18,166 nucleotides of DNA from Bacteroides_D sp963543925 (GCA_963543925.1 CAUUCP010000046.1:1-18166); one strand, 5' to 3'. Shown: positions 7,901 to 14,733, numbered from the stretch's first letter. The notes: a model not told the origin generated them from the sequence alone. Program-made: numbers and translations.

Positions 7901-8103
7901 AACCCAACGAAATTCGAGAGATCCCGTTAAGTGAGTTAGCCGAGCGGATCGAAGGTGAACGAAATCGTTTACAACGTTTAAAGATGACGCATGCGGTTAC
8001 TCCTTTAGAGAATCCGAAGGAGTTGCGTGCTTGTCGTCGCACAATAGCTCGCATGCTTACGATATATACAGAGCGCATGCGTCCCGAAGAGACTGATAAG
8101 TAG
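7897..8103 (+). CDS. rpmC: 50S ribosomal protein L29 (uL29)
   Basis: L29 is a small helical protein near the tunnel exit next to L23. The 68-residue product has two predicted helices. The second part, TPLENPKELRACRRTIARM, matches the Bacteroidota form of the family. The usual KxL(R/K)xxIAR-like element is represented by RRTIARMLT. Its ATG overlaps the stop of rplP (ATGA), so translation is probably coupled. rpsQ follows after 12 bp. The identification relies on position as much as on sequence, since L29 is poorly conserved. Confidence 0.93.
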   Translation: MKPNEIREIPLSELAERIEGERNRLQRLKMTHAVTPLENPKELRACRRTIARMLTIYTERMRPEETDK

Positions 8104-8115
8104 AATTATTGAGTA

Positions 8116-8382
8116 ATGGCTGAAGGTTTGGTACGTAATCTGCGCAAGGAACGTCAGGGGGTTGTAGTGAGCGATAAAATGGATAAAACCATTGTGGTTG
8201 CTATTCAACGCCGAGTGCGTCATCCTAAGTATGGTAAGTTTGTTAAAAAAACAACGAAGTTATATGCGCATGATCCTGAAAACACGTGTCGTGTAGGAGA
8301 TCTTGTGAGAATTATGGAGACGCGTCCGTTAAGTAAAACAAAATGCTGGCGTCTTGTGGAAGTAATAGAAAGAGCTAAATAA
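8116..8382 (+). CDS. rpsQ: 30S ribosomal protein S17 (uS17)
   Basis: S17 is a primary binder of the 5' domain of 16S rRNA with an OB fold. The 88 residues contain RQGVVVSDKMDKTIVV, the family signature, then HPKYGKFVKKTTKLYAHD and GDLVRIMETRPLSKTKCWRLVEV, all conserved. It closes the S10 segment and is followed after 2 bp by rplN, so the S10 and spc segments run together with no space for a promoter or terminator between them. Confidence 0.97.
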   Translation: MAEGLVRNLRKERQGVVVSDKMDKTIVVAIQRRVRHPKYGKFVKKTTKLYAHDPENTCRVGDLVRIMETRPLSKTKCWRLVEVIERAK

Positions 8383-8384
8383 CG

Positions 8385-8753
8385 ATGATTCAGCAGGAAA
8401 CGAGATTGGCGGTCGCTGATAATAGTGGGGCGAAGGAGGTTTTGTGCATCCGTGTTTTGGGGGGAACAAAGCGTCGTTATGCCTCATTGGGCGATAAGAT
8501 TGTGGTGAGTGTGAAGAGCGCGATCCCAAAGGGTAATGTGAAAAAAGGAGACGTGCTCAAAGCTGTGGTAGTTCGCGTTACTAAGGAGGTGCGTCGTCAA
8601 GATGGATCGTATATCCGGTTTGACGAGAATGCTTGTGTCTTGTTAAGTAAGTCGAAAGAGGAGATGGTGGGCACACGTATTTTTGGTCCTGTTGCACGCG
8701 AGTTACGGGAAAACTATGCGAAGTTGGTTTCTTTAGCTCCTGAAGTTTTGTAG
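8385..8753 (+). CDS. rplN: 50S ribosomal protein L14 (uL14)
   Basis: L14 binds 23S rRNA near the subunit interface (bridge B8) and is the docking partner of the silencing factor RsfS in other bacteria. The 122-residue length is exactly usual. MIQQETRLAVADNSGAKEV and the signature GDVLKAVVVRVTKEVRR are clear, followed by GTRIFGPVARELR. The ATG lies 2 bp after the rpsQ stop with no Shine-Dalgarno. It ends in TAG, 18 bp before rplX. Confidence 0.97.
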   Translation: MIQQETRLAVADNSGAKEVLCIRVLGGTKRRYASLGDKIVVSVKSAIPKGNVKKGDVLKAVVVRVTKEVRRQDGSYIRFDENACVLLSKSKEEMVGTRIFGPVARELRENYAKLVSLAPEVL

Positions 8754-8757
8754 TAAT

Positions 8758-8772
8758 TTATTGCGTCAATAA
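8758..8772 (+). promoter_or_regulatory. Hairpin touching the rplX start codon
   Basis: TTATTG (8758-8763), loop CGT and CAATAA (8767-8772) form a perfect 6-bp inverted repeat. It fills most of the rplN-rplX gap and includes the A of the rplX ATG. In mRNA it would be a small, AT-rich stem that could affect initiation. It may also be chance. Confidence 0.35.
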
Positions 8773-9116
8773 TGAAGAGTTTGTCAAATGTGAAAGCACG
8801 TCGCTTGCATATCCGTAAAGGGGATGTTGTGTGCGTGATTTCTGGTAGCTATAAGAACCAAAGGGGGCGAGTTTTGCAAGTCTTTCCCCGTCTGAATCGA
8901 GCTATTGTCGAGGGGGTGAACATGATGACGCATCATGAGAAACCCTCTGCTAGTAATACGCAAGGGGGAATTGTGCAACGGGAAGCATCAATTCACGTTT
9001 CGAATTTGTCGCTTTTGGATCCAGATAGCAATAAGCCCACACGTATCGGACGCCGTCGAGATGATAAGGGTAAGGTGGTACGTTATTCGAAGAAATCTAA
9101 TAAGGAGATCCGCTAA
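8772..9116 (+). CDS. rplX: 50S ribosomal protein L24 (uL24)
   Basis: L24 begins 50S assembly with L20 and lies near the tunnel exit. The 114 residues include a KOW motif, IRKGDVVCVISGSYKNQRG (about 14-32), followed by VEGVNMMTHHEKPS and the family element GGIVQREASIHVSNLSLLDP. The start codon overlaps a small inverted repeat. The stop overlaps the next start as TAATG (9114-9118), so rplE is probably translated by coupling. The last codons also carry a Shine-Dalgarno-like AAGGAG for rplE. Confidence 0.96.
   Translation: MKSLSNVKARRLHIRKGDVVCVISGSYKNQRGRVLQVFPRLNRAIVEGVNMMTHHEKPSASNTQGGIVQREASIHVSNLSLLDPDSNKPTRIGRRRDDKGKVVRYSKKSNKEIR
9102..9107 (+). promoter_or_regulatory. Shine-Dalgarno-like site for rplE
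   Basis: AAGGAG, followed by AT, lies 8 nt before the rplE ATG at 9116. It is a near-perfect complement to the classical 16S rRNA 3' end. It is encoded inside the last codons of rplX. Most starts in this cluster have nothing similar, so it stands out. Confidence 0.5.
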
Positions 9117-9670
9117 TGAGGTACATTCCTACATTGAGCCGTCGCTACTCTGAGGAAATTGTACCCAAAATGATGAAGGATTTTGGGTATAAGAGTGTGA
9201 TGCAGGTGCCACGTTTGGTTAAGATTGTCTTGAACCAAGGGGTTAAGGGTGCGACCGATGACCGGAAGTTGGTGGAGCAAGCGCAGAGTGATCTTAGTAA
9301 TATTGCGGGACAACATGCTGTTGTGACGAGGGCTAAGAAAGATATAAATGCGTTTAAGGTGAGACGTAATATGCCCATCGGGACGATGGTTACGCTTCGT
9401 CGTGAGCGAATGTATGAGTTCTTAGATCGTTTAATTAATGTATCTTTACCCCGTATTCGCGATTTCCAAGGAGTACCAGAGCGTATGGATGGTCGAGGTA
9501 ATTATACGTTAGGTATTACTGAGCAAATTCTTTTCCCTGAAATTGATATCGATAAAATCGCTAAGCTGATGGGAATTGAAGTTACGTTTGTTACAAGTGC
9601 TGGTAGTGATGAGGAGGGACTAGCATTGCTTAGAGAGTTCGGAATTCCCTTTAAAACGAAGAAGAGTTAA
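9116..9670 (+). CDS. rplE: 50S ribosomal protein L5 (uL5)
   Basis: L5 binds 5S rRNA with L18 and contacts the P-site tRNA and S13 (bridge B1b). The 184 residues show LVKIVLNQGVKGA, then KVRRNMPIGTMVTLRRERMYEFLDRL and LPRIRDFQGV, then GNYTLGITEQILFPEIDIDK, all characteristic. The start overlaps the rplX stop by one base (TAATG) and has a strong Shine-Dalgarno-like AAGGAG 8 nt upstream. It ends 1 bp before rpsN. Confidence 0.97.
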   Translation: MRYIPTLSRRYSEEIVPKMMKDFGYKSVMQVPRLVKIVLNQGVKGATDDRKLVEQAQSDLSNIAGQHAVVTRAKKDINAFKVRRNMPIGTMVTLRRERMYEFLDRLINVSLPRIRDFQGVPERMDGRGNYTLGITEQILFPEIDIDKIAKLMGIEVTFVTSAGSDEEGLALLREFGIPFKTKKS

Positions 9671-9671
9671 T

Positions 9672-9941
9672 ATGGCAAAGGAGTCTATGAAGGCGCGTGA
9701 GGTGAGACGTGCGCGTTTGGTTGCTCGGTATGCAGAAAAACGGAAACGATTGATAGAAGCTAACGATAGCGTAGGGCTTCAAAAGTTGCCGCGCAATTCG
9801 AGCGCAACTCGGTTGCATAATCGTTGTAGCATGAGTGGTCGTCCTCGTGGTTATATGCGTCAGTTCGGTATAAGCCGTATTACCTTTCGCGAAATGGCTT
9901 CGCAGGGGTTGATTCCTGGAGTAAAGAAAGCAAGTTGGTAG
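9672..9941 (+). CDS. rpsN: 30S ribosomal protein S14, zinc-free type (uS14)
   Basis: S14 is a late 30S head protein that contacts S10, S19 and 16S rRNA. At 89 residues it is the longer C-minus form. The zinc cysteines of the short form are missing, with only one Cys, in LHNRCSMSGRPRGYMRQFGISR. GISRITFREMASQGLIPGVKKASW is the conserved end. It lies 1 bp after rplE and 17 bp before rpsH. The zinc-free type at this locus is normal in Bacteroidota. Confidence 0.97.
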   Translation: MAKESMKAREVRRARLVARYAEKRKRLIEANDSVGLQKLPRNSSATRLHNRCSMSGRPRGYMRQFGISRITFREMASQGLIPGVKKASW

Positions 9942-9958
9942 ACATTAAGAAACGGACA

Positions 9959-10357
9959 ATGGTTACAGATCCCATAGCAGACTATTTAACTCGTATCCGA
10001 AATGCGGTACGGGCGGGTCATCGGGTGGTTCAGATCCCTTCTTCAAAAATAAAGTTGAGTATTACGCATATTTTGTATTCTCAAGGATTTATCTTGAATT
10101 ACAAGTATGAGGATGATGGTAAGCAGGGGATTATCAAGATTGCGTTGAAAATAGATCCGCGTACGCGTCTTAATGCGATTAAGGACTTGCAACGAGTTAG
10201 TCGTTCAGGGTTGCGTCATTATGCTGGGGTAGATAAGTTGCCCCGAGTTTTGAATAACATGGGAATTTCCATTATTTCAACTTCACAGGGTGTAATGACA
10301 GATAAGGAAGCTCGCTTGAGAGGTATTGGAGGCGAGGTTCTTTGTATTGTGTATTAG
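9959..10357 (+). CDS. rpsH: 30S ribosomal protein S8 (uS8)
   Basis: S8 binds helix 21 of 16S rRNA early in 30S assembly. In E. coli it represses the spc operon. The product is 132 residues from ATG 9959 (MVTDPIADYLTRIRNAV), which matches the family start MTDPIAD. An in-frame TTG at 9935 would overlap the end of rpsN and is not conserved. SILNYKYEDD-like text (FILNYKYEDDGKQG) and the end STSQGVMTDKEARLRGIGGEVLCIVY are diagnostic. A weak hairpin with a T run follows in the 32-bp gap before rplF. Confidence 0.96.
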   Translation: MVTDPIADYLTRIRNAVRAGHRVVQIPSSKIKLSITHILYSQGFILNYKYEDDGKQGIIKIALKIDPRTRLNAIKDLQRVSRSGLRHYAGVDKLPRVLNNMGISIISTSQGVMTDKEARLRGIGGEVLCIVY

Positions 10358-10386
10358 TTTTCTAAGCTGTTCAGAGAAAATTTTTG
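10358..10386 (+). terminator. Weak hairpin with T run between rpsH and rplF
   Basis: TTTTCT (10358-10363) pairs with AGAAAA (10375-10380) across an 11-nt loop, directly followed by TTTTTG (10381-10386). The stem is AT-rich and short, so it is at most a partial terminator or attenuator. It begins just after the rpsH stop and ends 3 bp before the rplF start. Confidence 0.25.
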
Positions 10387-10389
10387 TAA

Positions 10390-10947
10390 ATGTCTCGTAT
10401 AGGAAATAAGCCTGTAAACTTGCCTAGTGGTGTTACCGTTACTGTGGGTAAGGACAATGTGGTAAGCGTGAAAGGTCCTTTAGGAGAACTGATGCAACCA
10501 GTAGATCCAGATATTACGGTGAAAGTTGAAGGAACTCAGATTGTGTTGACGCGTCCTTCCGAGCAGAAGCGTCATCGTTCTTTACATGGTTTGTATCGTG
10601 CCTTGATATACAATATGGTATATGGGGTCTCTAAAGGTTGGGAAACGCAACAAGAGCTGATAGGGGTCGGTTTTAAGGCGGAAGTACAAGGAAACGTCCT
10701 GCAGTTAAGTTTGGGTTTCTCTCATGATATCCATTTCTTGATGCCTCCTCAAGTATCGGTGGAGGCTAAACAAGAAAAACGCGGTAACCCGATCGTCACC
10801 TTCCGTTCTCCAGACAAGCAATTGTTGGGTATGGTTGCTGCAAAGTTGCGCTCGATTCGTCCTCCAGAACCCTATAAAGGAAAGGGGATTCGTTTTGTGG
10901 GTGAAGAAATTCGTCGCAAGGCTGGTAAGAAGGCTCAGTCGAAATAG
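10390..10947 (+). CDS. rplF: 50S ribosomal protein L6 (uL6)
   Basis: L6 lies near the factor-binding region, next to the sarcin-ricin loop. The 185-residue product has two L6 domains. MSRIGNKPVNLPSGVTV opens the first, VKGPLGEL follows, and the second ends with the signature PEPYKGKGIRFVGEEIRRKAGK. The length is normal. The start is ATG with an A/T-rich leader and no Shine-Dalgarno. rplR follows after 18 bp. Confidence 0.97.
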   Translation: MSRIGNKPVNLPSGVTVTVGKDNVVSVKGPLGELMQPVDPDITVKVEGTQIVLTRPSEQKRHRSLHGLYRALIYNMVYGVSKGWETQQELIGVGFKAEVQGNVLQLSLGFSHDIHFLMPPQVSVEAKQEKRGNPIVTFRSPDKQLLGMVAAKLRSIRPPEPYKGKGIRFVGEEIRRKAGKKAQSK

Positions 10948-10965
10948 TAAACTGTGATTTTAAGG

Positions 10966-11325
10966 ATGTCATTGTTAAAGACCGCGCGTAGATTGCGCAT
11001 TAAACATAGAACTCGTTTGAAAATCTCCGGAACGGAGCAAACGCCTCGGATGAGTGTCTTCCGTAGTAATTGTCAGATATATGTACAGTTTATTGACGAT
11101 GTAAAGGGGGTAACCTTGGCTGCGGCGTCTTCGAGAAATAAAGAAATTGCACAAAAGGGACATCTTTCAGGCATTGACCAAGCCCGAGCAGTGGGAACTC
11201 TTGCAGCTCAAGTGGCAATAGCCAAGGGGATTAAGTCTGTTGTCTTTGATCGTAATGGTTACCTTTACCATGGTCGCGTTAAAGCTCTTGCAGAGTCTGC
11301 ACGTGAATCGGGTTTAGATTTTTAA
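10966..11325 (+). CDS. rplR: 50S ribosomal protein L18 (uL18)
   Basis: L18 binds 5S rRNA together with L5 and L25 and brings it into the central protuberance. I use ATG 10966 (MSLLKTARRLRIKHRTRLK), giving 119 residues. An in-frame GTG at 10954 would add four residues and is less like the family. RIKHRTRLKISGTEQTPRMSVFRSN and FDRNGYLYHGRVKALAESARESGL are diagnostic. It lies 13 bp before rpsE. Confidence 0.96.
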   Translation: MSLLKTARRLRIKHRTRLKISGTEQTPRMSVFRSNCQIYVQFIDDVKGVTLAAASSRNKEIAQKGHLSGIDQARAVGTLAAQVAIAKGIKSVVFDRNGYLYHGRVKALAESARESGLDF

Positions 11326-11338
11326 GCTGAAATAAAGA

Positions 11339-11857
11339 ATGTCTGTTGAGCATAACGTAAGAATCCGGGCTACAGATCTAGATTTGAAAGATCGTGTGGT
11401 TTCTATTAGCCGTGTTACAAAGGTCACGAAAGGGGGGCGTACCGCGAGTTTCTCTGTAGTAGTTGTCGTTGGAGATGAAAATGGGGTCGTCGGTTATGGC
11501 TTGGGGAAGGCTAATGAGGTCTCTGTTGCAATTGCTAAGGCGGTAGAGAGTGCGAAGAAAAATTTGTTTAGGATTCCCATCCTTAACGGAACTATCCCAC
11601 ACGAACAGATTGCTAGGTATGGAGGTTCGCGAGTGATGATTCGTCCAGCTTCGCCAGGTACTGGGGTGACTGCAGGGGGGGCTATGCGTGCTGTATTAGA
11701 GAGTGTGGGGATTCATAATGTCTTGGCTAAGAGTCGTGGCTCGTCTAATCCTCATAATTTAGTGAAGGCTACTATGGCTGCTTTACTGGAGTTGAGAGAT
11801 GCACATCAAATTGCGCGTCAACGTGGGGTTGAGTTGACAAAGGTCTTCAATGGTTAA
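11339..11857 (+). CDS. rpsE: 30S ribosomal protein S5 (uS5)
   Basis: S5 links the 30S head and body and forms part of the mRNA entry site with helicase activity. Spectinomycin resistance maps to its N-terminal loop in other bacteria. The 172 residues show the double-stranded RNA-binding-like domain (RVVSISRVTKVTKGGRTASF, VVGYGLGKANEV) and the C-terminal domain (PASPGTGVTAGGAMRAVLE, then GSSNPHNLVKATMAAL). The Gly-Gly codons in TAGGAM contain seven G in a row (11675-11681). rpmD follows after 15 bp. Confidence 0.97.
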   Translation: MSVEHNVRIRATDLDLKDRVVSISRVTKVTKGGRTASFSVVVVVGDENGVVGYGLGKANEVSVAIAKAVESAKKNLFRIPILNGTIPHEQIARYGGSRVMIRPASPGTGVTAGGAMRAVLESVGIHNVLAKSRGSSNPHNLVKATMAALLELRDAHQIARQRGVELTKVFNG

Positions 11858-11872
11858 TGGGGGGAAGTTTAG

Positions 11873-12052
11873 ATGTCTAAAGTTCGTGTTACACAAGTCC
11901 GTAGCGTTATTGGGGCGACAAAGCGTCAACGGAAGATTTTGCAAACTCTCGGACTTCGTCATATTCGTCAAACAGTGGAGTTAGAATCTACTGATGGTAT
12001 TATGGGAGCGATTCGTAGGGTGAATCATTTGATTGAGATCGAAGCGTTGTAA
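11873..12052 (+). CDS. rpmD: 50S ribosomal protein L30 (uL30)
   Basis: L30 is a small protein of the 50S subunit. Translating 11873-12052 gives 59 residues: MSKVRVTQVRSVIGATKRQ at the start, then TLGLRHIRQTVE, and the end IRRVNHLIEIEAL. This matches the L30 pattern (RSxIG, TLGLR-, -VxHLV-). The length is normal. It lies between rpsE and rplO exactly where L30 is expected. Six G followed by AAG precede the start by a few bases, which is not a good Shine-Dalgarno. Confidence 0.95.
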   Translation: MSKVRVTQVRSVIGATKRQRKILQTLGLRHIRQTVELESTDGIMGAIRRVNHLIEIEAL

Positions 12053-12055
12053 ATT

Positions 12056-12065
12056 AGGAGAGGAG
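12056..12065 (+). promoter_or_regulatory. Doubled Shine-Dalgarno-like site for rplO
   Basis: AGGAG occurs twice in tandem, at 12056-12060 and 12061-12065. The first copy is 8 nt from the rplO ATG at 12069, an ideal distance, and the second only 3 nt. It is one of the few such sites in the cluster. Confidence 0.45.
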
Positions 12066-12068
12066 AGA

Positions 12069-12524
12069 ATGACACTTTTGAGGATAGATAGTTTACAACC
12101 GAATGCGGGAGCGGTGCGTGCTAATAAACGTAAAGGGCGTGGACAAGGTTCGGGATACGGAGGCACATCAACTCGTGGTCATAAGGGGGCAAAGTCTAGA
12201 TCTGGGTATTCTCGCAAGCAGGGCTTTGAGGGAGGTCAGATGCCATTGCAAAGACGGTTGCCAAAGTTCGGATTTACAAATCCATTTAGGGTTACGTATC
12301 GTATCTTTAACATCTCTGATTTGCAGCGCTTAGCAGAATCGTTTAATGTTAAAGATATTACTCCAGAGTTTTTACGTATGGTAGGATATCTGGGACAGAA
12401 AGAACGGGTTAAAATTCTTGCTGGAGGGGAATGTAGTATAAGTCTTAACGTCACGGCTCACGCCTTCTCTAAGAAGGCTGAGGAGCTTATTAAATCCCAA
12501 AATGGGAGCGTTAATAAACAGTAG
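12069..12524 (+). CDS. rplO: 50S ribosomal protein L15 (uL15)
   Basis: L15 has a long basic N-terminal extension deep in the 50S subunit and joins late in assembly. The 151-residue product starts at ATG 12069 (MTLLRIDSLQPNAGAVR). An earlier in-frame start at 12033 would lie inside rpmD and is not conserved. GRGQGSGYGGTSTRGHKGAKSR and GFEGGQMPLQRRLPKFGF are diagnostic. A doubled AGGAG precedes the start. It ends in TAG, inside a tandem 7-bp repeat, 10 bp before secY. Confidence 0.96.
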   Translation: MTLLRIDSLQPNAGAVRANKRKGRGQGSGYGGTSTRGHKGAKSRSGYSRKQGFEGGQMPLQRRLPKFGFTNPFRVTYRIFNISDLQRLAESFNVKDITPEFLRMVGYLGQKERVKILAGGECSISLNVTAHAFSKKAEELIKSQNGSVNKQ

Positions 12525-12534
12525 ACTGTAGACT

Positions 12535-13851
12535 ATGAGACGTTTTATTGAGACGCTTAAGAATATTTATCGTATAGAGGATCTGCGTAAGCGAATCCTC
12601 TATACGTTAGGTATTTTATTAGTGTATCGTTTGGGGAGTTTTGTGGTATTACCAGGGATAGATCCTTCTCAGTTAGGTGCTTTGCAGCGACAAACTGAAG
12701 ATGGGGTGTTGGGACTGTTAGATATGTTTTCTGGAGGAGCTTTCAGTCATGCGTCTATCTTCGCTCTGGGTATTATGCCATATATTTCTGCTTCGATTGT
12801 TGTTCAGCTGCTTGGGATGGCAATCCCTTATTTTCAGAGATTGCAAAGAGAAGGTGAGAGTGGGCATCGAAAGATCAATCAGATTACTCGTTATTTGACA
12901 GTTGCTATTTTAATATTGCAAGCTCCAGGTTATTTAGCGAATTTACATTTCCAGTTGCCCGACACTGCATTTGCTTTGAAAGGGATCTATTTTACTGTAA
13001 CATCTACGATTATTCTAATTGCAGGGACGATGTTTGTCATGTGGTTAGGTGAACGAATTACAGAAAAAGGGATTGGTAATGGGATCTCTCTTATTATCAT
13101 GATTGGGATCATTGCGCGTTTGCCATTTGCGTTTACTGCTGAGTTCTTTAATCGAGCTGAGGAAATGGCAGGGGGACTTGTCATGTTCCTTGTGGAGATG
13201 ATTGTTTTGTTTATTGTTTTCATGTTCTCGATTCTTTTGGTACAGGGAACTCGTCGAATTCCAGTTCAATATGCTAAGCGTCTTGTCGGGAATCGTCAAT
13301 TCGGGGGAGCGCGTCAATACATACCTCTTAAGGTCAATGCGGCTGGTGTCATGCCAATTATTTTTGCGCAAGCGTTGATGATTTTGCCTGCGATGTTCTT
13401 TCGAGCAGGTGATAGTACGACAGGGGTTGCTGCGGTTTTCTCCGATATTACGGGATTCTGGTACAACTTTGTTTTAGCTATTTTGATTGTCATTTTTACG
13501 TATCTTTATACTGCTATTACAATTAACCCAAATCAAATGGCAGAAGATATGAAACGCAATGGTGGTTTTATTCCAGGGATAAAACCAGGACGAGCTACGA
13601 TAAATTTCTTGTACGAGATTACGTCAAAGATAACTTTGCCAGGCTCGATTTTTTTGGCAATTATCGCAATATTACCCTCTTTTGCCGTCATGTTTAGTGT
13701 AGATACGCAGTTTGCGCAGTTTTATGGAGGTACTTCCCTTTTGATCTTGGTCGGTGTAGTTCTTGATACATTGCAGCAAATTGAAAGTCATCTTCTCATG
13801 AGGCATTATGATGGGCTCATGAAGCATGGTCGAGTGAGCGGTAGGGCGTAA
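12535..13851 (+). CDS. secY: Protein translocase channel subunit SecY
   Basis: SecY is the pore of the SecYEG inner-membrane translocon. The 438-residue product has ten hydrophobic segments, at roughly 21-40, 73-95, 117-137, 151-171, 183-201, 213-237, 268-288, 309-330, 367-387 and 399-412. The plug region lies around 55-75. Conserved marks are GIMPYISASIVVQLL, LGERITEKGIGNGISLII, VNAAGVMPIIFAQAL and NPNQMAEDMKRNGGFIPG. The positively charged cytosolic loops follow the expected topology. It is the last gene of the spc segment. A 74-bp gap, unusually long for this cluster, separates it from map; adk is absent, as usual in Bacteroidota. Confidence 0.97.
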   Translation: MRRFIETLKNIYRIEDLRKRILYTLGILLVYRLGSFVVLPGIDPSQLGALQRQTEDGVLGLLDMFSGGAFSHASIFALGIMPYISASIVVQLLGMAIPYFQRLQREGESGHRKINQITRYLTVAILILQAPGYLANLHFQLPDTAFALKGIYFTVTSTIILIAGTMFVMWLGERITEKGIGNGISLIIMIGIIARLPFAFTAEFFNRAEEMAGGLVMFLVEMIVLFIVFMFSILLVQGTRRIPVQYAKRLVGNRQFGGARQYIPLKVNAAGVMPIIFAQALMILPAMFFRAGDSTTGVAAVFSDITGFWYNFVLAILIVIFTYLYTAITINPNQMAEDMKRNGGFIPGIKPGRATINFLYEITSKITLPGSIFLAIIAILPSFAVMFSVDTQFAQFYGGTSLLILVGVVLDTLQQIESHLLMRHYDGLMKHGRVSGRA

Positions 13852-13880
13852 CATGTCTTCCTATATTGGAAATATAATAT

Positions 13881-13888
13881 TATCTTTG
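13881..13888 (+). promoter_or_regulatory. Candidate -7 promoter box upstream of map
   Basis: TATCTTTG in the secY-map gap is identical to the -7 box of the rpsL promoter and lies 38 bp before the map ATG. No TTTG or TTG is found at the expected -33 distance (about 13854-13863 reads TGTCTTCCTA), so it may be weak or coincidental. It could give extra transcription of map, infA, rpmJ and the alpha genes. Confidence 0.4.
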
Positions 13889-13889
13889 C

Positions 13890-13902
13890 TACCAGTTTGG
13901 TA
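13890..13902 (+). repeat. Palindrome TACCA-GTT-TGGTA
   Basis: A perfect 5-bp inverted repeat with a 3-nt loop lies directly after the candidate -7 box and is followed by a T/C-rich stretch ending near the map start. It could be an operator, a short leader hairpin, or a weak terminator for the upstream genes. Sequence alone does not decide. Confidence 0.4.
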
Positions 13903-13925
13903 TATTTCTTTCTGATGGTTCTTTT

Positions 13926-14726
13926 ATGAAGTCTGTGAGTTTGAAAACTGCTCAAGAGATTGAGTATTTGAGAGAAAATAATCAGCTGGTTGCAAAAACC
14001 TTAGCTTATTTAGCTTCGTTGATTGAGCCAGGAGTGCAAACAAAAGTTTTAGATCTTAAGGCTGAAGAGTTTATTCGGGATCATGGAGCTTTGCCTGGTT
14101 TTAAGGGGTATGAGGGGTTTCCCTTTACGCTCTGTATTTCGGTCAATGATGTCGTGGTACACGGTTTTCCCAGTGAGTATGTCTTGAAGGAGGGGGATAT
14201 CGTCTCTGTTGATTGCGGTACATTTATGCATGGATTCTTTGGGGATTCTGCATACACGTTCCCCGTAGGTGAGATATCTTTAGAGAATAGAGAGCTCTTG
14301 CGTACGACAAAAGATAGTTTGAATTTGGCGATTGCAAAAATCGCTCCAAGTTGCAGAATTGGGGATATTGGTGCTACGATACAGGAGTATGCGGAGTCAA
14401 GGGGGTATGGTATTGTTCGAGAAATGGTCGGACATGGTCTCGGGAGAGATATGCATGAAGAGCCAGAAGTCCCAAATTATGGACGTCGAGGACATGGTAA
14501 GATGTTAATTCCAAGTTTGGTTCTCTGTATAGAACCGATGGTTACTATGGGGAAACGTAATATCTTTGTTGAGAAGGATGGTTGGACTATCAGAACCGTG
14601 GATCATAAGAATGCGGCTCACTTCGAAAAGGCTATTTTTATTCGACAAGATGGAACTGCGGAGGAATTGACTTCTTATACCGAGATTGAAGCTACTTTGA
14701 AGGAAAAAGGTGTTTGGGTTAGTTAG
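13926..14726 (+). CDS. map: Type I methionine aminopeptidase
   Basis: This enzyme removes the N-terminal methionine from new proteins after deformylation and uses two divalent metal ions. The 266-residue product has the pita-bread fold and no N-terminal zinc-finger extension. All metal ligands are visible: Asp96 (VSVDCGT), Asp107 (FFGDSAYTF), His170 (MVGHGLGR), Glu203 (LCIEPMV) and Glu234 (HFEKAI). The substrate-contacting His79 (VVVHGFP) and His177 (MHEEP) are also present. The spacing matches E. coli MAP almost exactly. It sits between secY and infA, as in many Bacteroidota and Gram-positives, and is followed by infA after 7 bp. Confidence 0.97.
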   Translation: MKSVSLKTAQEIEYLRENNQLVAKTLAYLASLIEPGVQTKVLDLKAEEFIRDHGALPGFKGYEGFPFTLCISVNDVVVHGFPSEYVLKEGDIVSVDCGTFMHGFFGDSAYTFPVGEISLENRELLRTTKDSLNLAIAKIAPSCRIGDIGATIQEYAESRGYGIVREMVGHGLGRDMHEEPEVPNYGRRGHGKMLIPSLVLCIEPMVTMGKRNIFVEKDGWTIRTVDHKNAAHFEKAIFIRQDGTAEELTSYTEIEATLKEKGVWVS

Positions 14727-14733
14727 AACCAGT

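Noticed and set aside
9935..9958. TTG start for rpsH that overlaps the rpsN stop
   Set aside because: The S8 family begins at MxTDPIADYLTR, which matches ATG 9959.
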